Shown: one piece after another, positions 34,046 to 42,395 of the stretch | Numbering within the stretch: the stretch's first letter is position 1 | Layout of the letters: each line of letters starts with the position of its first letter | From: Porphyromonas somerae DSM 23386 | Lineage (GTDB): Bacteria > Bacteroidota > Bacteroidia > Bacteroidales > Porphyromonadaceae | Length of the DNA: 64,000 nt | Assembly: GCF_000372405.1 (NCBI RefSeq) | Contig: NZ_AQVC01000001.1 | Location: 30,250-94,249, forward strand | Reading direction: 5' to 3' | Notes under the pieces: model-generated | Told to the model about the DNA's origin: nothing | The model's input: only the letters and a program-made list of their open reading frames with translations | Databases searched by the model: none | Made by a program: the position numbers and the translations under genes

Positions 34046-35635
34046 TTAAATCGCCTCAATAAACTTCACAATTGCCTCACGGTCTTCTCGCTTCAGCTCC
34101 CTAAACTTCTCAGTGGTCCAACGAGCCTGAGAGACACCTCCCTCGCGTGAGCATCCATGCCACATAATGGCCTCAATCACATTGCGGGCACGAGCATCGT
34201 AGAGCCGATCATCATGGCCAGTACATATCCTCATTAGCCCTTTACCCCAAAGCGGAGGAGTGCGGATCCAGCCTTTACGTACATCGTTTTTCATATAGAG
34301 ACGGTGCGATACCAAGTCGGTATATGGCCAGATGGTCTGGTGTGGATAGTGTGGCATTCGTGGGTCGTTGGGGGTGTAGTTTGGTTCGCCTGGGTAGGTA
34401 AGTAGGTCCTCACCCGTTGTCCACGAAGGTCTATGGCAGGTAGCACACCCAATCTCCGTGAAGAGCTTCTTCCCTCTTTGCACCACTGGATCATCCATGT
34501 GTCGGGCAGCCGGTACAGCGAGGCCTCGCAGCCACGTCATGTAATTGACATAGTCCTCTAGCTGCATCTCTTCGGGGTGATCATTGCTCATAAAGTAATT
34601 GTAGATATCTTTTTCAGGGTCACCCGTCTTATTCCATTCAGGGTAATAGCGGTAGAACTCTGCCTGCACCTCAGGGTCTTTGCTCGCAGTGAGGGCGTAT
34701 TCCTTCGTTACATTGACCGAAGTAAGGCCGGGGCGAGTAACATTGAAGTTGGCCCAGTGCTGGGTATCAAAGGTAAAGGTGCTCAGCTCCAAAAAGTGTC
34801 CGAACCTAAATGGACGCATGGTGATGGAGTCAATAGCAGTCCATTGGCCATTGGCAAACCTGCTTGGGTCCAGCTCCGTAAACTGTGCCTCATGCTGCCA
34901 CTGGGCGAGGAGATCTTCGTCAGAAATAGCCTCTATCAGGCCGTTGCCAAAGAAAGGAATCGCATTCTTGAGCCGAATCATAATATCCTCTACAGCGACA
35001 GGCTTCCCATGGTGCGAAGGCTTGACATAGTAAGCATCCTCAGGTATTTTCACTTCAGGATAGATGAGGCTATACTTCTCACCATCGGGGAAGGTATTGC
35101 CCCAGTCGTCAGTGTACTCCAGCCAATTAATTTCCACCTTAGAGGGGTCTAGATAAGACTTGAATGGGGGCATACCTTGGAATTTTGGGCTGAAGAAGGA
35201 GAGCAAGTCGCCATCGGCATTACAGATCTCCAGCTCCGTAGAATTACCCCACTCCTTAGGGTCGAACTTGGTGATACGCCATCCGTGACCATAGCCAATA
35301 TGGCAGGTTTCGCAAGAAGGGCGTGAGTAGAGTGGCCCTCGACCATTGAAAGGCCGTTGACTTGAATTAAAGGGGCGCTCAAAAAAGAATTCGCCCATTT
35401 TGAATTGAAACTCAAGCCCAGCTTCCTCGATGGCTGGTGTAGGGTCTTCGTATGCACTAGCAGTGGAATTAAAGGTGGTGCCCAATCGTCCGCCAGCATA
35501 CCACTCATCGGCTAGTTCTTCCTCTCCTTTCGGGTCACAGCCAGGGTCCTTCTGGCATGATGTGGAGAGTAATCCCAATAGTATCCCTGCTGCAGACAGG
35601 AATAGGGCTTTTGTGTTGTACCTCATTTGATTCAT
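34046..35635 (-). CDS. Di-heme c-type cytochrome oxidoreductase lipoprotein (DUF1111)
   Basis: 529 residues. The lipobox LLSTSC has Cys27. There are two heme-binding CxxCH motifs, C108-x2-C111-H112 (CETCH) and C397-x2-C400-H401 (CATCH). The text matches the DUF1111 'thiol oxidoreductase' family, related to di-heme peroxidases such as MauG. In Bacteroidetes and proteobacteria such genes accompany imelysin-like iron-uptake proteins, as here. A ferric/ferrous redox role at the cell surface is inferred. It is separated from the imelysin gene by a hairpin and a MITE, and from ccsBA by 40 bp. Confidence 0.87.
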   Translation of the reverse strand: MNQMRYNTKALFLSAAGILLGLLSTSCQKDPGCDPKGEEELADEWYAGGRLGTTFNSTASAYEDPTPAIEEAGLEFQFKMGEFFFERPFNSSQRPFNGRGPLYSRPSCETCHIGYGHGWRITKFDPKEWGNSTELEICNADGDLLSFFSPKFQGMPPFKSYLDPSKVEINWLEYTDDWGNTFPDGEKYSLIYPEVKIPEDAYYVKPSHHGKPVAVEDIMIRLKNAIPFFGNGLIEAISDEDLLAQWQHEAQFTELDPSRFANGQWTAIDSITMRPFRFGHFLELSTFTFDTQHWANFNVTRPGLTSVNVTKEYALTASKDPEVQAEFYRYYPEWNKTGDPEKDIYNYFMSNDHPEEMQLEDYVNYMTWLRGLAVPAARHMDDPVVQRGKKLFTEIGCATCHRPSWTTGEDLLTYPGEPNYTPNDPRMPHYPHQTIWPYTDLVSHRLYMKNDVRKGWIRTPPLWGKGLMRICTGHDDRLYDARARNVIEAIMWHGCSREGGVSQARWTTEKFRELKREDREAIVKFIEAI

Positions 35636-35671
35636 TGATATATGTAGGTTTGTTGTTTCATTTTAATAGTG

Positions 35672-35723
35672 CTCATTGAGTGCCCAGGGAACAATTGCTT
35701 ATTCTCCCAGGGCACTCAATGAG
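35672..35723. repeat. 14-bp perfect inverted repeat in the imelysin/di-heme intergenic region
   Basis: CTCATTGAGTGCCC (35672-35685) and its exact complement (35710-35723) enclose 24 bp. It lies 37 bp upstream of the di-heme gene start and would form a hairpin in the operon mRNA. There is no T-run on the coding strand, so it is not a simple terminator. Confidence 0.7.
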
Positions 35724-35752
35724 ATTCTGCTGGCACCTCACTGGTATAAAAA

Positions 35753-35925
35753 GAGAATGTTGCACGAAGTGCCATTCTCGCACATTTGTTCCAAATGTGC
35801 CGAGACTTTGCACGAAGGATGATATGCAAGGCGCTGAGGGTGAGGCCGAAGGGAGCGTACTCACGTACGTGACCTAGGCCGAATTCCGAAAGCAACGAAG
35901 CAGATCGCCTTCGTGCAACAGTCTC
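35753..35925. mobile_element. MITE-like element, copy B (173 bp)
   Basis: Full-length relative of 15130-15302 with termini GAGAATGTTGCACGAAG and CTTCGTGCAACAGTCTC, an internal CACATTTG/CAAATGTG hairpin, and an internal terminus-like GAGACTTTGCACGAAGGAT. Flanks are A-rich on both sides (AAAAA / AAAAG), compatible with a short target duplication. Inserted between two genes of the iron operon. Confidence 0.75.
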
Positions 35926-35952
35926 AAAAGAGGTACCACATAGAGAGCAATA

Positions 35953-37128
35953 CTACTTCTTAGCCAGCTCTTGCTTGAGTTCGCTAAGCGTTTCATCGAG
36001 TGCCTTGCAGGCATCCATAGCGGTCTTACATCCTGCATCCTTATAGTTGAGAACGAAAGGAGCCTTCATGCTTATAATAGCTTTCTTGGCATCGTTTATC
36101 GCCTTGATCACCTTAGCATCCATTTCCTTATTATGCGTTTGCATATACTGATGGAGTGAAGCCCCACGATTTCCCTCGATACCACCAAGGTAGACATTCT
36201 CTACGGAGGTGATATTGTCATAAAAGTCATGGATAGACCTTTGGCTGTAAGGCGACTCAATATAGGATATATCCTCACCAGTGTGCGCCGAACCAATCTT
36301 AGAAGTACCTACTTCATCGCAAATATCATTACATCCAGAGACAATGGCCTCCATAGCATTGATCCAAGAGCGGTATATCGAACCTGGCTGTCCGGCCTTA
36401 ACCATATTCTCTCCATAGGAGAACTGGCCACCTACTAGCACTTGTAGCTCCACATCTTCCAGGATATGCTTCACTAGCTCCTTATTGAGCTTAGAGGCAT
36501 GCTCCTCACCAGCCCACGCGGTTAGCAATTGCCAGCAGCTATTACGCAAGTCACCAGCTACGGCAATGGCATATATCAGGTGCTCTTCAGATATAGAGCC
36601 AGCAGTGCGAGGCTTGCCTTTCTCAAAGAGGATATACTCTACTCCGTGAAAACCGAGAAGCTCCTGACCAAGCTTAGTCCTTGCTACTATGTCGGAGTCC
36701 TCTCCATCTAGCTCCTTGATATTTGCTGCTTTGTCTAGATATTTTTGCAGAGCTGGTAGGTCAAGAGGCCAAGAGTCGATATGTGGGTCGATACCAAAAT
36801 CACTTGCTGCCCCGAAGAGAAATGCCTCGCTGCGCTCCCACCAACTACGAGAGGTGATAAAATCATCACACGCCTTATTGAGGTGCTCCTGGGTGGGGTC
36901 CTTTCTATAAGTCCGTAAGTCCTCTACTAAGTCAGCAGCTTTTATGGCCATCTTAGTATAGGTAGGGACTACCGTCTTATTGACGAAAGTCTCGGCAATC
37001 TCTTGATAGGCTTTGTCGCGTTGCTCATCATCGGATATGGTTACCTCACTATGATTACAAGATGATAGGGGTGCAATAAAGAGCAATCCGATTGATGCCA
37101 CTAAGGCATAAGAAAATAACTTGTTCAT
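35953..37128 (-). CDS. Imelysin-family iron-uptake lipoprotein
   Basis: 391 residues. The lipobox LSSC has Cys24. The imelysin signature GxHxxE is GFHGVE at 159-164, and WWERSEAFLFG is another conserved block. The protein is an all-helical four-helix-bundle type related to IrpA, EfeO and Pseudomonas imelysin, which act in iron acquisition. Peptidase activity once assumed for the family is doubtful. Its partners here, a di-heme oxidoreductase and a porin, fit a surface iron-handling complex. Confidence 0.87.
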   Translation of the reverse strand: MNKLFSYALVASIGLLFIAPLSSCNHSEVTISDDEQRDKAYQEIAETFVNKTVVPTYTKMAIKAADLVEDLRTYRKDPTQEHLNKACDDFITSRSWWERSEAFLFGAASDFGIDPHIDSWPLDLPALQKYLDKAANIKELDGEDSDIVARTKLGQELLGFHGVEYILFEKGKPRTAGSISEEHLIYAIAVAGDLRNSCWQLLTAWAGEEHASKLNKELVKHILEDVELQVLVGGQFSYGENMVKAGQPGSIYRSWINAMEAIVSGCNDICDEVGTSKIGSAHTGEDISYIESPYSQRSIHDFYDNITSVENVYLGGIEGNRGASLHQYMQTHNKEMDAKVIKAINDAKKAIISMKAPFVLNYKDAGCKTAMDACKALDETLSELKQELAKK

Positions 37129-37178
37129 CGCTGTATATTTTTATTTTATTATTTTGTTTTCTGAATAAAGAGGTTATG

Positions 37179-38486
37179 CTACTTCAAGAAAAATCCCGAG
37201 TAAGCCACGCCAAGTGATATGCTAGGTTCATTATTAAACTCCTTCTTCAAGAGTCTAATGCTGTACTCGCCCTTGATCATCAGCTCCTTCATTGGGTAGT
37301 AATTGAATCCTGCCGCAATTCGCTGTCTATCAGTCCAAGTGTAATCGCTATTGCCCTTGACTGGATGGTAGGCATCATAATTTTCGTAGGCACCAAAGAG
37401 ATAAAGCTTTTGACGCCCATCTCGCTTAGAGGGGAATAGATACAAGAGGTCATAACCGGCCTGTATCGAGGCTGCATGTGCCCGATCCCCCACGAGTGTA
37501 CGCTTGTAGGGCGATGATGCACTCTGCGCGCGATTGTGCTGCGAAATGATACCGGCATCGCCTAGGTGACCATAATCAAAGCTACCCATCGCACGGAATC
37601 CATAGCCATTGTAGCTAAAGTCGGCAGAGCCGATGGTTACAGCACCACGCACGCCCTGATATTTGCCTCGCTCATCGCTCTGAAGTGTGTTATTAAACGA
37701 CTCTCCATAATACCCGCTCAGACCGATACGTAGTCCTTTAATGGGATAAAAATCGAGGCGTAGAGCTACAGCGTATTTATTGGAGGGAGTGAATTCAAAG
37801 GCACTTGCAGAGCCATTCTTAATCCATTGATCCTTACTGAAAAGTAGCGAATTGAGCCCAGGTAGTAGCATCGCTTGATAGCGCATAAAACGCCACTTGC
37901 CCCAAAGCGAAATACCCGTTTGGTGCCACGTACAAGGCAGTATCTGGTTTTCACCTTCTGGTCGGTACACCGTGAAAAACTCATTGGGCAGGTGGTGCGC
38001 ATTAGTATAGCCTACAGGTACAATATCGTGACCCAATCGGATATTAAAGTGGGGGTTAAATGACTTCTGTAGCCAGAATTGCTCCAGGGCTACCTCACCT
38101 CCACGCTCTATCTCCTTCTCCCACTCGCCAAATTCCTCATCCTCGATCTCCATGGCACTCTCTACCCCGCCATGCTCTATCTCCAGCTCGGTATTGAGCG
38201 ACCAGCCGTGTCCAAAGTCATAGCCTAGCATCAGTACCACATGAGGCAAATCTACAGCACCTCGGCTAGGCACATCTTTGTAGCGATCCGCCTTGCTGTA
38301 CCGATTCACATTATCAGAGTAAAAGTAGCGACTTGCTACGGCCTCTCCATAACCTCCTAGCGTTAGACGACTTCGTGCTGGCTTTACACTATCCGTCTTG
38401 CAACATTGTGCATTGGCAAAGCTTAGCGAACTCACAGAAAGCACGAAGAGTAACGATGTCTTGAATAAAACCTTTCTTATCATCAT
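37179..38486 (-). CDS. Outer-membrane porin-like protein of an iron/imelysin operon
   Basis: 435 residues. A signal peptide ends FANAQ and is followed by QCCKTDS. The rest is a beta-barrel pattern (LTLGGYGEAVASRYFYS, VVLMLGYDFGHGWSLNTELE, NIRLGHDIVPVGYTNAHHLP, LSGYYGESF) with a C-terminal strand ending YSGFFLK. It resembles phosphate-selective (OprP/OprO-like) porins. It is first of the four-gene unit, with a -7 element 23 bp upstream of the ATG, and lies 50 bp before imelysin. It probably lets ferric complexes or small anions reach the lipoproteins (inference). Confidence 0.75.
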   Translation of the reverse strand: MMIRKVLFKTSLLFVLSVSSLSFANAQCCKTDSVKPARSRLTLGGYGEAVASRYFYSDNVNRYSKADRYKDVPSRGAVDLPHVVLMLGYDFGHGWSLNTELEIEHGGVESAMEIEDEEFGEWEKEIERGGEVALEQFWLQKSFNPHFNIRLGHDIVPVGYTNAHHLPNEFFTVYRPEGENQILPCTWHQTGISLWGKWRFMRYQAMLLPGLNSLLFSKDQWIKNGSASAFEFTPSNKYAVALRLDFYPIKGLRIGLSGYYGESFNNTLQSDERGKYQGVRGAVTIGSADFSYNGYGFRAMGSFDYGHLGDAGIISQHNRAQSASSPYKRTLVGDRAHAASIQAGYDLLYLFPSKRDGRQKLYLFGAYENYDAYHPVKGNSDYTWTDRQRIAAGFNYYPMKELMIKGEYSIRLLKKEFNNEPSISLGVAYSGFFLK

Positions 38487-38508
38487 ATCTATATTGTTAT
38501 TTTTGATG

Positions 38509-38516
38509 CAAAGTTA
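38509..38516 (-). promoter_or_regulatory. -7 element for the porin-imelysin-di-heme-ccsBA unit
   Basis: The minus strand reads TAACTTTG, 23 bp upstream of the porin ATG. No Fur box could be recognised. Confidence 0.55.
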
Positions 38517-39096
38517 TGGAGATGGGTACCCATTGTCAATACCTAATTGATATGATTTTTTAGGCCTTTTTAAAATCTTTTCCCAACTCTCCGTAAAGGC
38601 AAACATGACGCTTACCACCTCACTACTTCCCTATTAGTTTCGCCCTCAACTCCAAGCTGAACAACAAGCACTTTTGTATTATTAAGGAAATAATATCAAA
38701 AATAATATACCTACATCTTGTGATACAAAGGAGCAAGCCCGACCTATCCGATAAGGCATCTTACTCCACCCGGCAGAGGCGTTCGACCCGTCCGATAAGC
38801 CCCTCCCGTAGCAGAGCAAAAGTGGAGATGCAACTAAGCAATCGGCGAGTTGCAACTAAGCAATTGCCGAGATGCAACTAAGCAATTGCTTAGTTGCATC
38901 TCAGTTTTTGCCCTTCTAACCCCCTGATTTATAGCAAGATATAAAAGCGGTTTTTCCGACTTGTCCGACCCGTCTGACCTGTCCGACTTGTCCGATAAGC
39001 CACCCCCAAAAAACAGTGTTTTTCACATTCCAGACCTGTCTACAGCTGTCCAAATAAAGCTTAATGCAAATCATAGCAAATATCAAATATTTAGGG
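38517..39096. other. Intergenic region with repeats between the iron operon and the glycan locus
   Basis: About 580 bp without a gene. It contains triple-repeat element copy 3 (38825-38910) and short degenerate repeats of TGTCCGAC/TCCGATAAGCC around 38746-38806 and 38956-39003. A short spurious frame at 38916-39107 is not a gene. Confidence 0.6.
38825..38910 (+). repeat. Dispersed triple 22-bp repeat element, copy 3
   Basis: Units GAGATGCAACTAAGC+AATCGGC, GAGTTGCAACTAAGC+AATTGCC, GAGATGCAACTAAGC+AATT, then a perfect inverted closure GCTTAGTTGCATCTC and AGTTTTTG. The closing 15-bp stem plus T-run looks like an intrinsic terminator. Confidence 0.85.
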
Positions 39097-39104
39097 TACA
39101 TTTG
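39097..39104 (+). promoter_or_regulatory. Bacteroidetes -7 element for the glycan locus
   Basis: TACATTTG lies 69 bp upstream of the first glycan gene. A small GAAATA-GTAG-TATTTC hairpin lies in the leader. Confidence 0.6.
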
Positions 39105-39172
39105 CAAGTGCTCACAGCGTGAAATAGTAGTATTTCATATTACTAAAAGGATAAAAGAATTAGGCAGTAATC

Positions 39173-41176
39173 ATGACTAAAAACAACATAGAAGCCTCCA
39201 CACGACACAAGGAGCGTAAGACTCCAACCCTCAGTCGGTATCTGATACTTTTGGTAGATATGGTGGTGGGCGTTGTAGCGGCAGTAGCGTCGCTACTTGC
39301 TTTTTACACCGTCACAGGGCTAGTGACTTTTACGCCACAGATGTTGGCTACGATAGCAATAGCTGGTCTCGTCGCCACCCTTCTCTCTTCCTACCTACTA
39401 GGTACCTACCGACCCCTTCTCAGGTACCAATACTTCTCCATTGGGCGCCGACTGCTGGTGATGTTTTTCCTGAATACCCTGCTATTCTATGGGATACTCC
39501 TTGCTGGCAACTACTGGATTCCATTGGGCTACGGTGGTAAGATGCTCCTGATGATCGCCATCACCTACTTTGGTACCTTCTTCGTGCTATTCGTGCTCTA
39601 CCGATCGGTAGCAGTATTGGCAGCACGTGCTTTCTGGGGCGTCTCCACAACCAATCACCAACGCGAGCGGGTACTCCTCTATGGTGTGAGCAACGCCAGT
39701 AGCGATCTAGCTTTGCAGCTGGAGGAGAGCCCCAAGTACAAGGTGGTAGGTTTTTGTAATAGAGGGAGTGTCAAGGGCGGTGCAACCGTCTCCAATTATA
39801 ATATCTACCATCTCAAGGATGAGGAGCAACTCAAGCAATTGGCACAGGAGCTCAATCTCGATGCGGTTATCTTCACAGACCGTAGCGATCTCCTCAAAGA
39901 GCGAGAGACCCTTATTTACCAACTCGCCTCTCTCGGCGTGAAGAGCTTATTAGCCCCCGAGATCAGCGAAACCTCGCCTACCGACATTGCTCGTGATAGC
40001 GTACAGAAGATAGAGATGGAGGACCTCCTCAAGCGGGAGGTGATCCACCACGAGCCCGAAAAGGTAAAGGAGATGTACCGCGACAAGGTGGTGATGGTCA
40101 CCGGTGCCGCCGGAAGTATCGGGTCGGAGCTGGTGATGCAGATAGCTCAGCTACCGATCAAGCAACTCCTACTACTCGATATCGCCGAGACCCCACTCCA
40201 CAATGTGAGACTAAAGCTCAAGGAGTGGTACCCCAACCTTGACTTCGTGCCGATCCTCGGGGACATCCGTAGCCAGAATAGACTAGACGCCCTATTTGCA
40301 AAGTACCGACCCAATATTGTGCTCCACGCCGCCGCCTACAAGCATGTACCCCTCCTAGAGGAGAACCCCTGCGAGGGGGTGCTAGTGAATGTGCAAGGCT
40401 CTAAGAATATTGCCGACTTCTGCCTCAAGTACGAGGTGGAGCGAATGGTGATGGTCTCTACCGATAAGGCGGTCAACCCTACCAATGTGCTAGGTGCCAC
40501 CAAGCGAGCTGCGGAGATCTACGTCCAAGCCCTCGGAAAAGCGGTAGAAGAGGGTAAGGTGACTGGAAAGACCACCTTTATCACTACCCGATTTGGCAAC
40601 GTCCTCGGTTCGCAAGGCTCGGTGATCCCCCTATTCCGCGACCAAATAGCTAAGGGCGGACCGATAACCGTCACCGACCCCAATATCAACCGCTTCTTTA
40701 TGAGTATCCACGAGGCCTGCTCACTGATACTGGAGGCATCATCAGTGGCTAAGGGGACCACCATCTTTGTCTTTGATATGGGCGAACCCCATAAGATTGT
40801 AGACCTAGCTGAGAATATGATTCGTCTGGCCGGCATGGAGCCCTACAGCGATATCGACATCCAATTTACCGGCCTACGACCAGGCGAAAAGCTCTACGAG
40901 GAGAAGCTAGCCGATGGTGAAAACACCATCCCCACCAATATCCCCAAGATACATATCGCCAAGGTGCGGGAGCACAACTATGCCGACCTCTACGATACCT
41001 ACGAGGCGCTACGCGACCACGCTCGCAAAATTGAGATCGACGCCTGTATCCGACAGCTCCTCTCCCTCATCCCAGAGTACACCCCCGCCCCCAACTCCCC
41101 CTACGCTCCCCTCAACAAAAAAGTAAAATATTTAGACCATGTCACACATCACAATACGCAACTTTGGTCCGATTAA
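39173..41176 (+). CDS. WbpM/CapD-type UDP-sugar 4,6-dehydratase, membrane bound
   Basis: 667 residues. Four N-terminal transmembrane helices (about 20-135) and a CoA-binding-like domain precede the SDR catalytic domain, whose NAD loop is VTGAAGSIGSE with G311, G314, G317. SHVVHAAAYKHVPLLEENP-type text (HAAAYKHVPLLEENP) and the S-x-DKA-x-NPTNVLGATKR block identify the FlaA1/WbpM/PglF group, which forms UDP-4-keto-6-deoxy-HexNAc. It opens the glycan locus. The 3' end overlaps the ATPase gene by 38 bp, so the last 12 or so residues (HVTHHNTQLWSD) are encoded by DNA belonging to the next gene. Confidence 0.9.
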   Translation: MTKNNIEASTRHKERKTPTLSRYLILLVDMVVGVVAAVASLLAFYTVTGLVTFTPQMLATIAIAGLVATLLSSYLLGTYRPLLRYQYFSIGRRLLVMFFLNTLLFYGILLAGNYWIPLGYGGKMLLMIAITYFGTFFVLFVLYRSVAVLAARAFWGVSTTNHQRERVLLYGVSNASSDLALQLEESPKYKVVGFCNRGSVKGGATVSNYNIYHLKDEEQLKQLAQELNLDAVIFTDRSDLLKERETLIYQLASLGVKSLLAPEISETSPTDIARDSVQKIEMEDLLKREVIHHEPEKVKEMYRDKVVMVTGAAGSIGSELVMQIAQLPIKQLLLLDIAETPLHNVRLKLKEWYPNLDFVPILGDIRSQNRLDALFAKYRPNIVLHAAAYKHVPLLEENPCEGVLVNVQGSKNIADFCLKYEVERMVMVSTDKAVNPTNVLGATKRAAEIYVQALGKAVEEGKVTGKTTFITTRFGNVLGSQGSVIPLFRDQIAKGGPITVTDPNINRFFMSIHEACSLILEASSVAKGTTIFVFDMGEPHKIVDLAENMIRLAGMEPYSDIDIQFTGLRPGEKLYEEKLADGENTIPTNIPKIHIAKVREHNYADLYDTYEALRDHARKIEIDACIRQLLSLIPEYTPAPNSPYAPLNKKVKYLDHVTHHNTQLWSD

Positions 41177-42395
41177 GGATATTGCACTTCCGATAAAGAA
41201 GTACAATATCTTTATTGGCAACTCAGGAACGGGGAAGTCAACGCTTGCCAAGGTGATTTGTAATGCACAGTGGCTCGAAAAGGAGTTGATCGTCTCTAAT
41301 GAAGAAAGACCAAAGGAGATCTGTACAGCGACCACATATATCAATCAACTGATAGAGTACCATAATCTAAATGGCTACCTACAGCCCGATACTTATATTG
41401 AGTATCAGGGTGCTTTTCTTACTTTCCAGTTTGATAATGCAAAAGGCGAAACAGCATTCTCCTATACGCTTCGTAGAGATCTCGACTCCTTTTGCAGACT
41501 AAAAACTCTATACGTACCTTCTGAGAGAAGTATGGTGGCAGCCATACCCAATTGGTTTGAGATCAAACTTCCCAATACCAACCTTAGGAGCTTTCTGAGT
41601 GCATGGCAAAATGCTAGGCTTACTTACTCTATAGGCAACCCTCTGCCACTGCTCCCCTTTGGCGCGAAGTATTACTCCACGAAGGAGGACCCTAGCGACT
41701 TCATAGAGTTTGCAGATGGTAAGAAGTTACTGCTACCATACGTTGCTAGTGGGCTTCAAGCCTCTGTACCACTGACGGCATTAACATCGTACTTTAGCAG
41801 ACCCACCCTATTTCAAAGGCACTACTCTCTCCTTGATCAGCAAAACCTTTCGGACGTGATACAATATGTAAAGTCGTATGAGGGAAATGATGAGATGGGA
41901 AAAGTTGAATCTTTTGAAGTCAAAAAAGACGGGAGCCTAGAGATAGAGGGGAAGCATATTGATGACCTCAAGCGCCGTTTTGAAAACCTTACCAAGGTTA
42001 AGGGAACAAGCTTTTTTATAGAGGAGCCAGAACTCAATCTATTCCCGAAACTTCAGAATGAACTTTTTAAGGAGATAATAAAGTCGATCAACTCAATAAA
42101 GGACAACGCACTGACTATTACTACTCACAGCCCCTATATTCTAGCTTTTCTAGGCAATTATATATATGCCTACTATCTGCAGCATGCTAAAGGAATAGAT
42201 GTAACCGACTTGATACCCATCGAGCTAATGATGGATAGGGATAAGGTATCTGCCTATCTCCTCGAAAATGGCACTGCTACCAACATTCTTTCCAGTGACC
42301 CATCACTAGGGATAGACATCAAGGAGCTAGACTCCGTATCAGAGGAGATCGGCGATGTCTGGGATCAATTGGTCGATAGAGAACTGGAGCGATGA
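41139..42395 (+). CDS. AAA/SMC-like ATPase of a two-gene system (candidate defence)
   Basis: 418 residues. Walker A is GNSGTGKST at 27-35, following the RecF/OLD-like start ITIRNFGPIKDIALPI. A signature-like ASGLQ is at 203-207, Walker B is SFFIEEPE at 291-298, and the switch His is H330 in TITTHSPYIL. There is no long coiled coil or TOPRIM domain, unlike Rad50 and OLD nucleases. The next gene overlaps by 4 bp and carries a nuclease-like motif, which suggests an ATP-gated effector pair. It sits inside a glycan locus but has no glycan role I can see. Similar ATPases occur in PARIS, Septu and retron systems, but the partner differs. Confidence 0.8.
   Translation: MSHITIRNFGPIKDIALPIKKYNIFIGNSGTGKSTLAKVICNAQWLEKELIVSNEERPKEICTATTYINQLIEYHNLNGYLQPDTYIEYQGAFLTFQFDNAKGETAFSYTLRRDLDSFCRLKTLYVPSERSMVAAIPNWFEIKLPNTNLRSFLSAWQNARLTYSIGNPLPLLPFGAKYYSTKEDPSDFIEFADGKKLLLPYVASGLQASVPLTALTSYFSRPTLFQRHYSLLDQQNLSDVIQYVKSYEGNDEMGKVESFEVKKDGSLEIEGKHIDDLKRRFENLTKVKGTSFFIEEPELNLFPKLQNELFKEIIKSINSIKDNALTITTHSPYILAFLGNYIYAYYLQHAKGIDVTDLIPIELMMDRDKVSAYLLENGTATNILSSDPSLGIDIKELDSVSEEIGDVWDQLVDRELER

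Noticed and set aside
34577-35152. 191-codon plus-strand frame opposite the di-heme gene
   Set aside because: The di-heme gene has both CxxCH motifs and a lipobox on the other strand; the antisense frame has no supporting feature.
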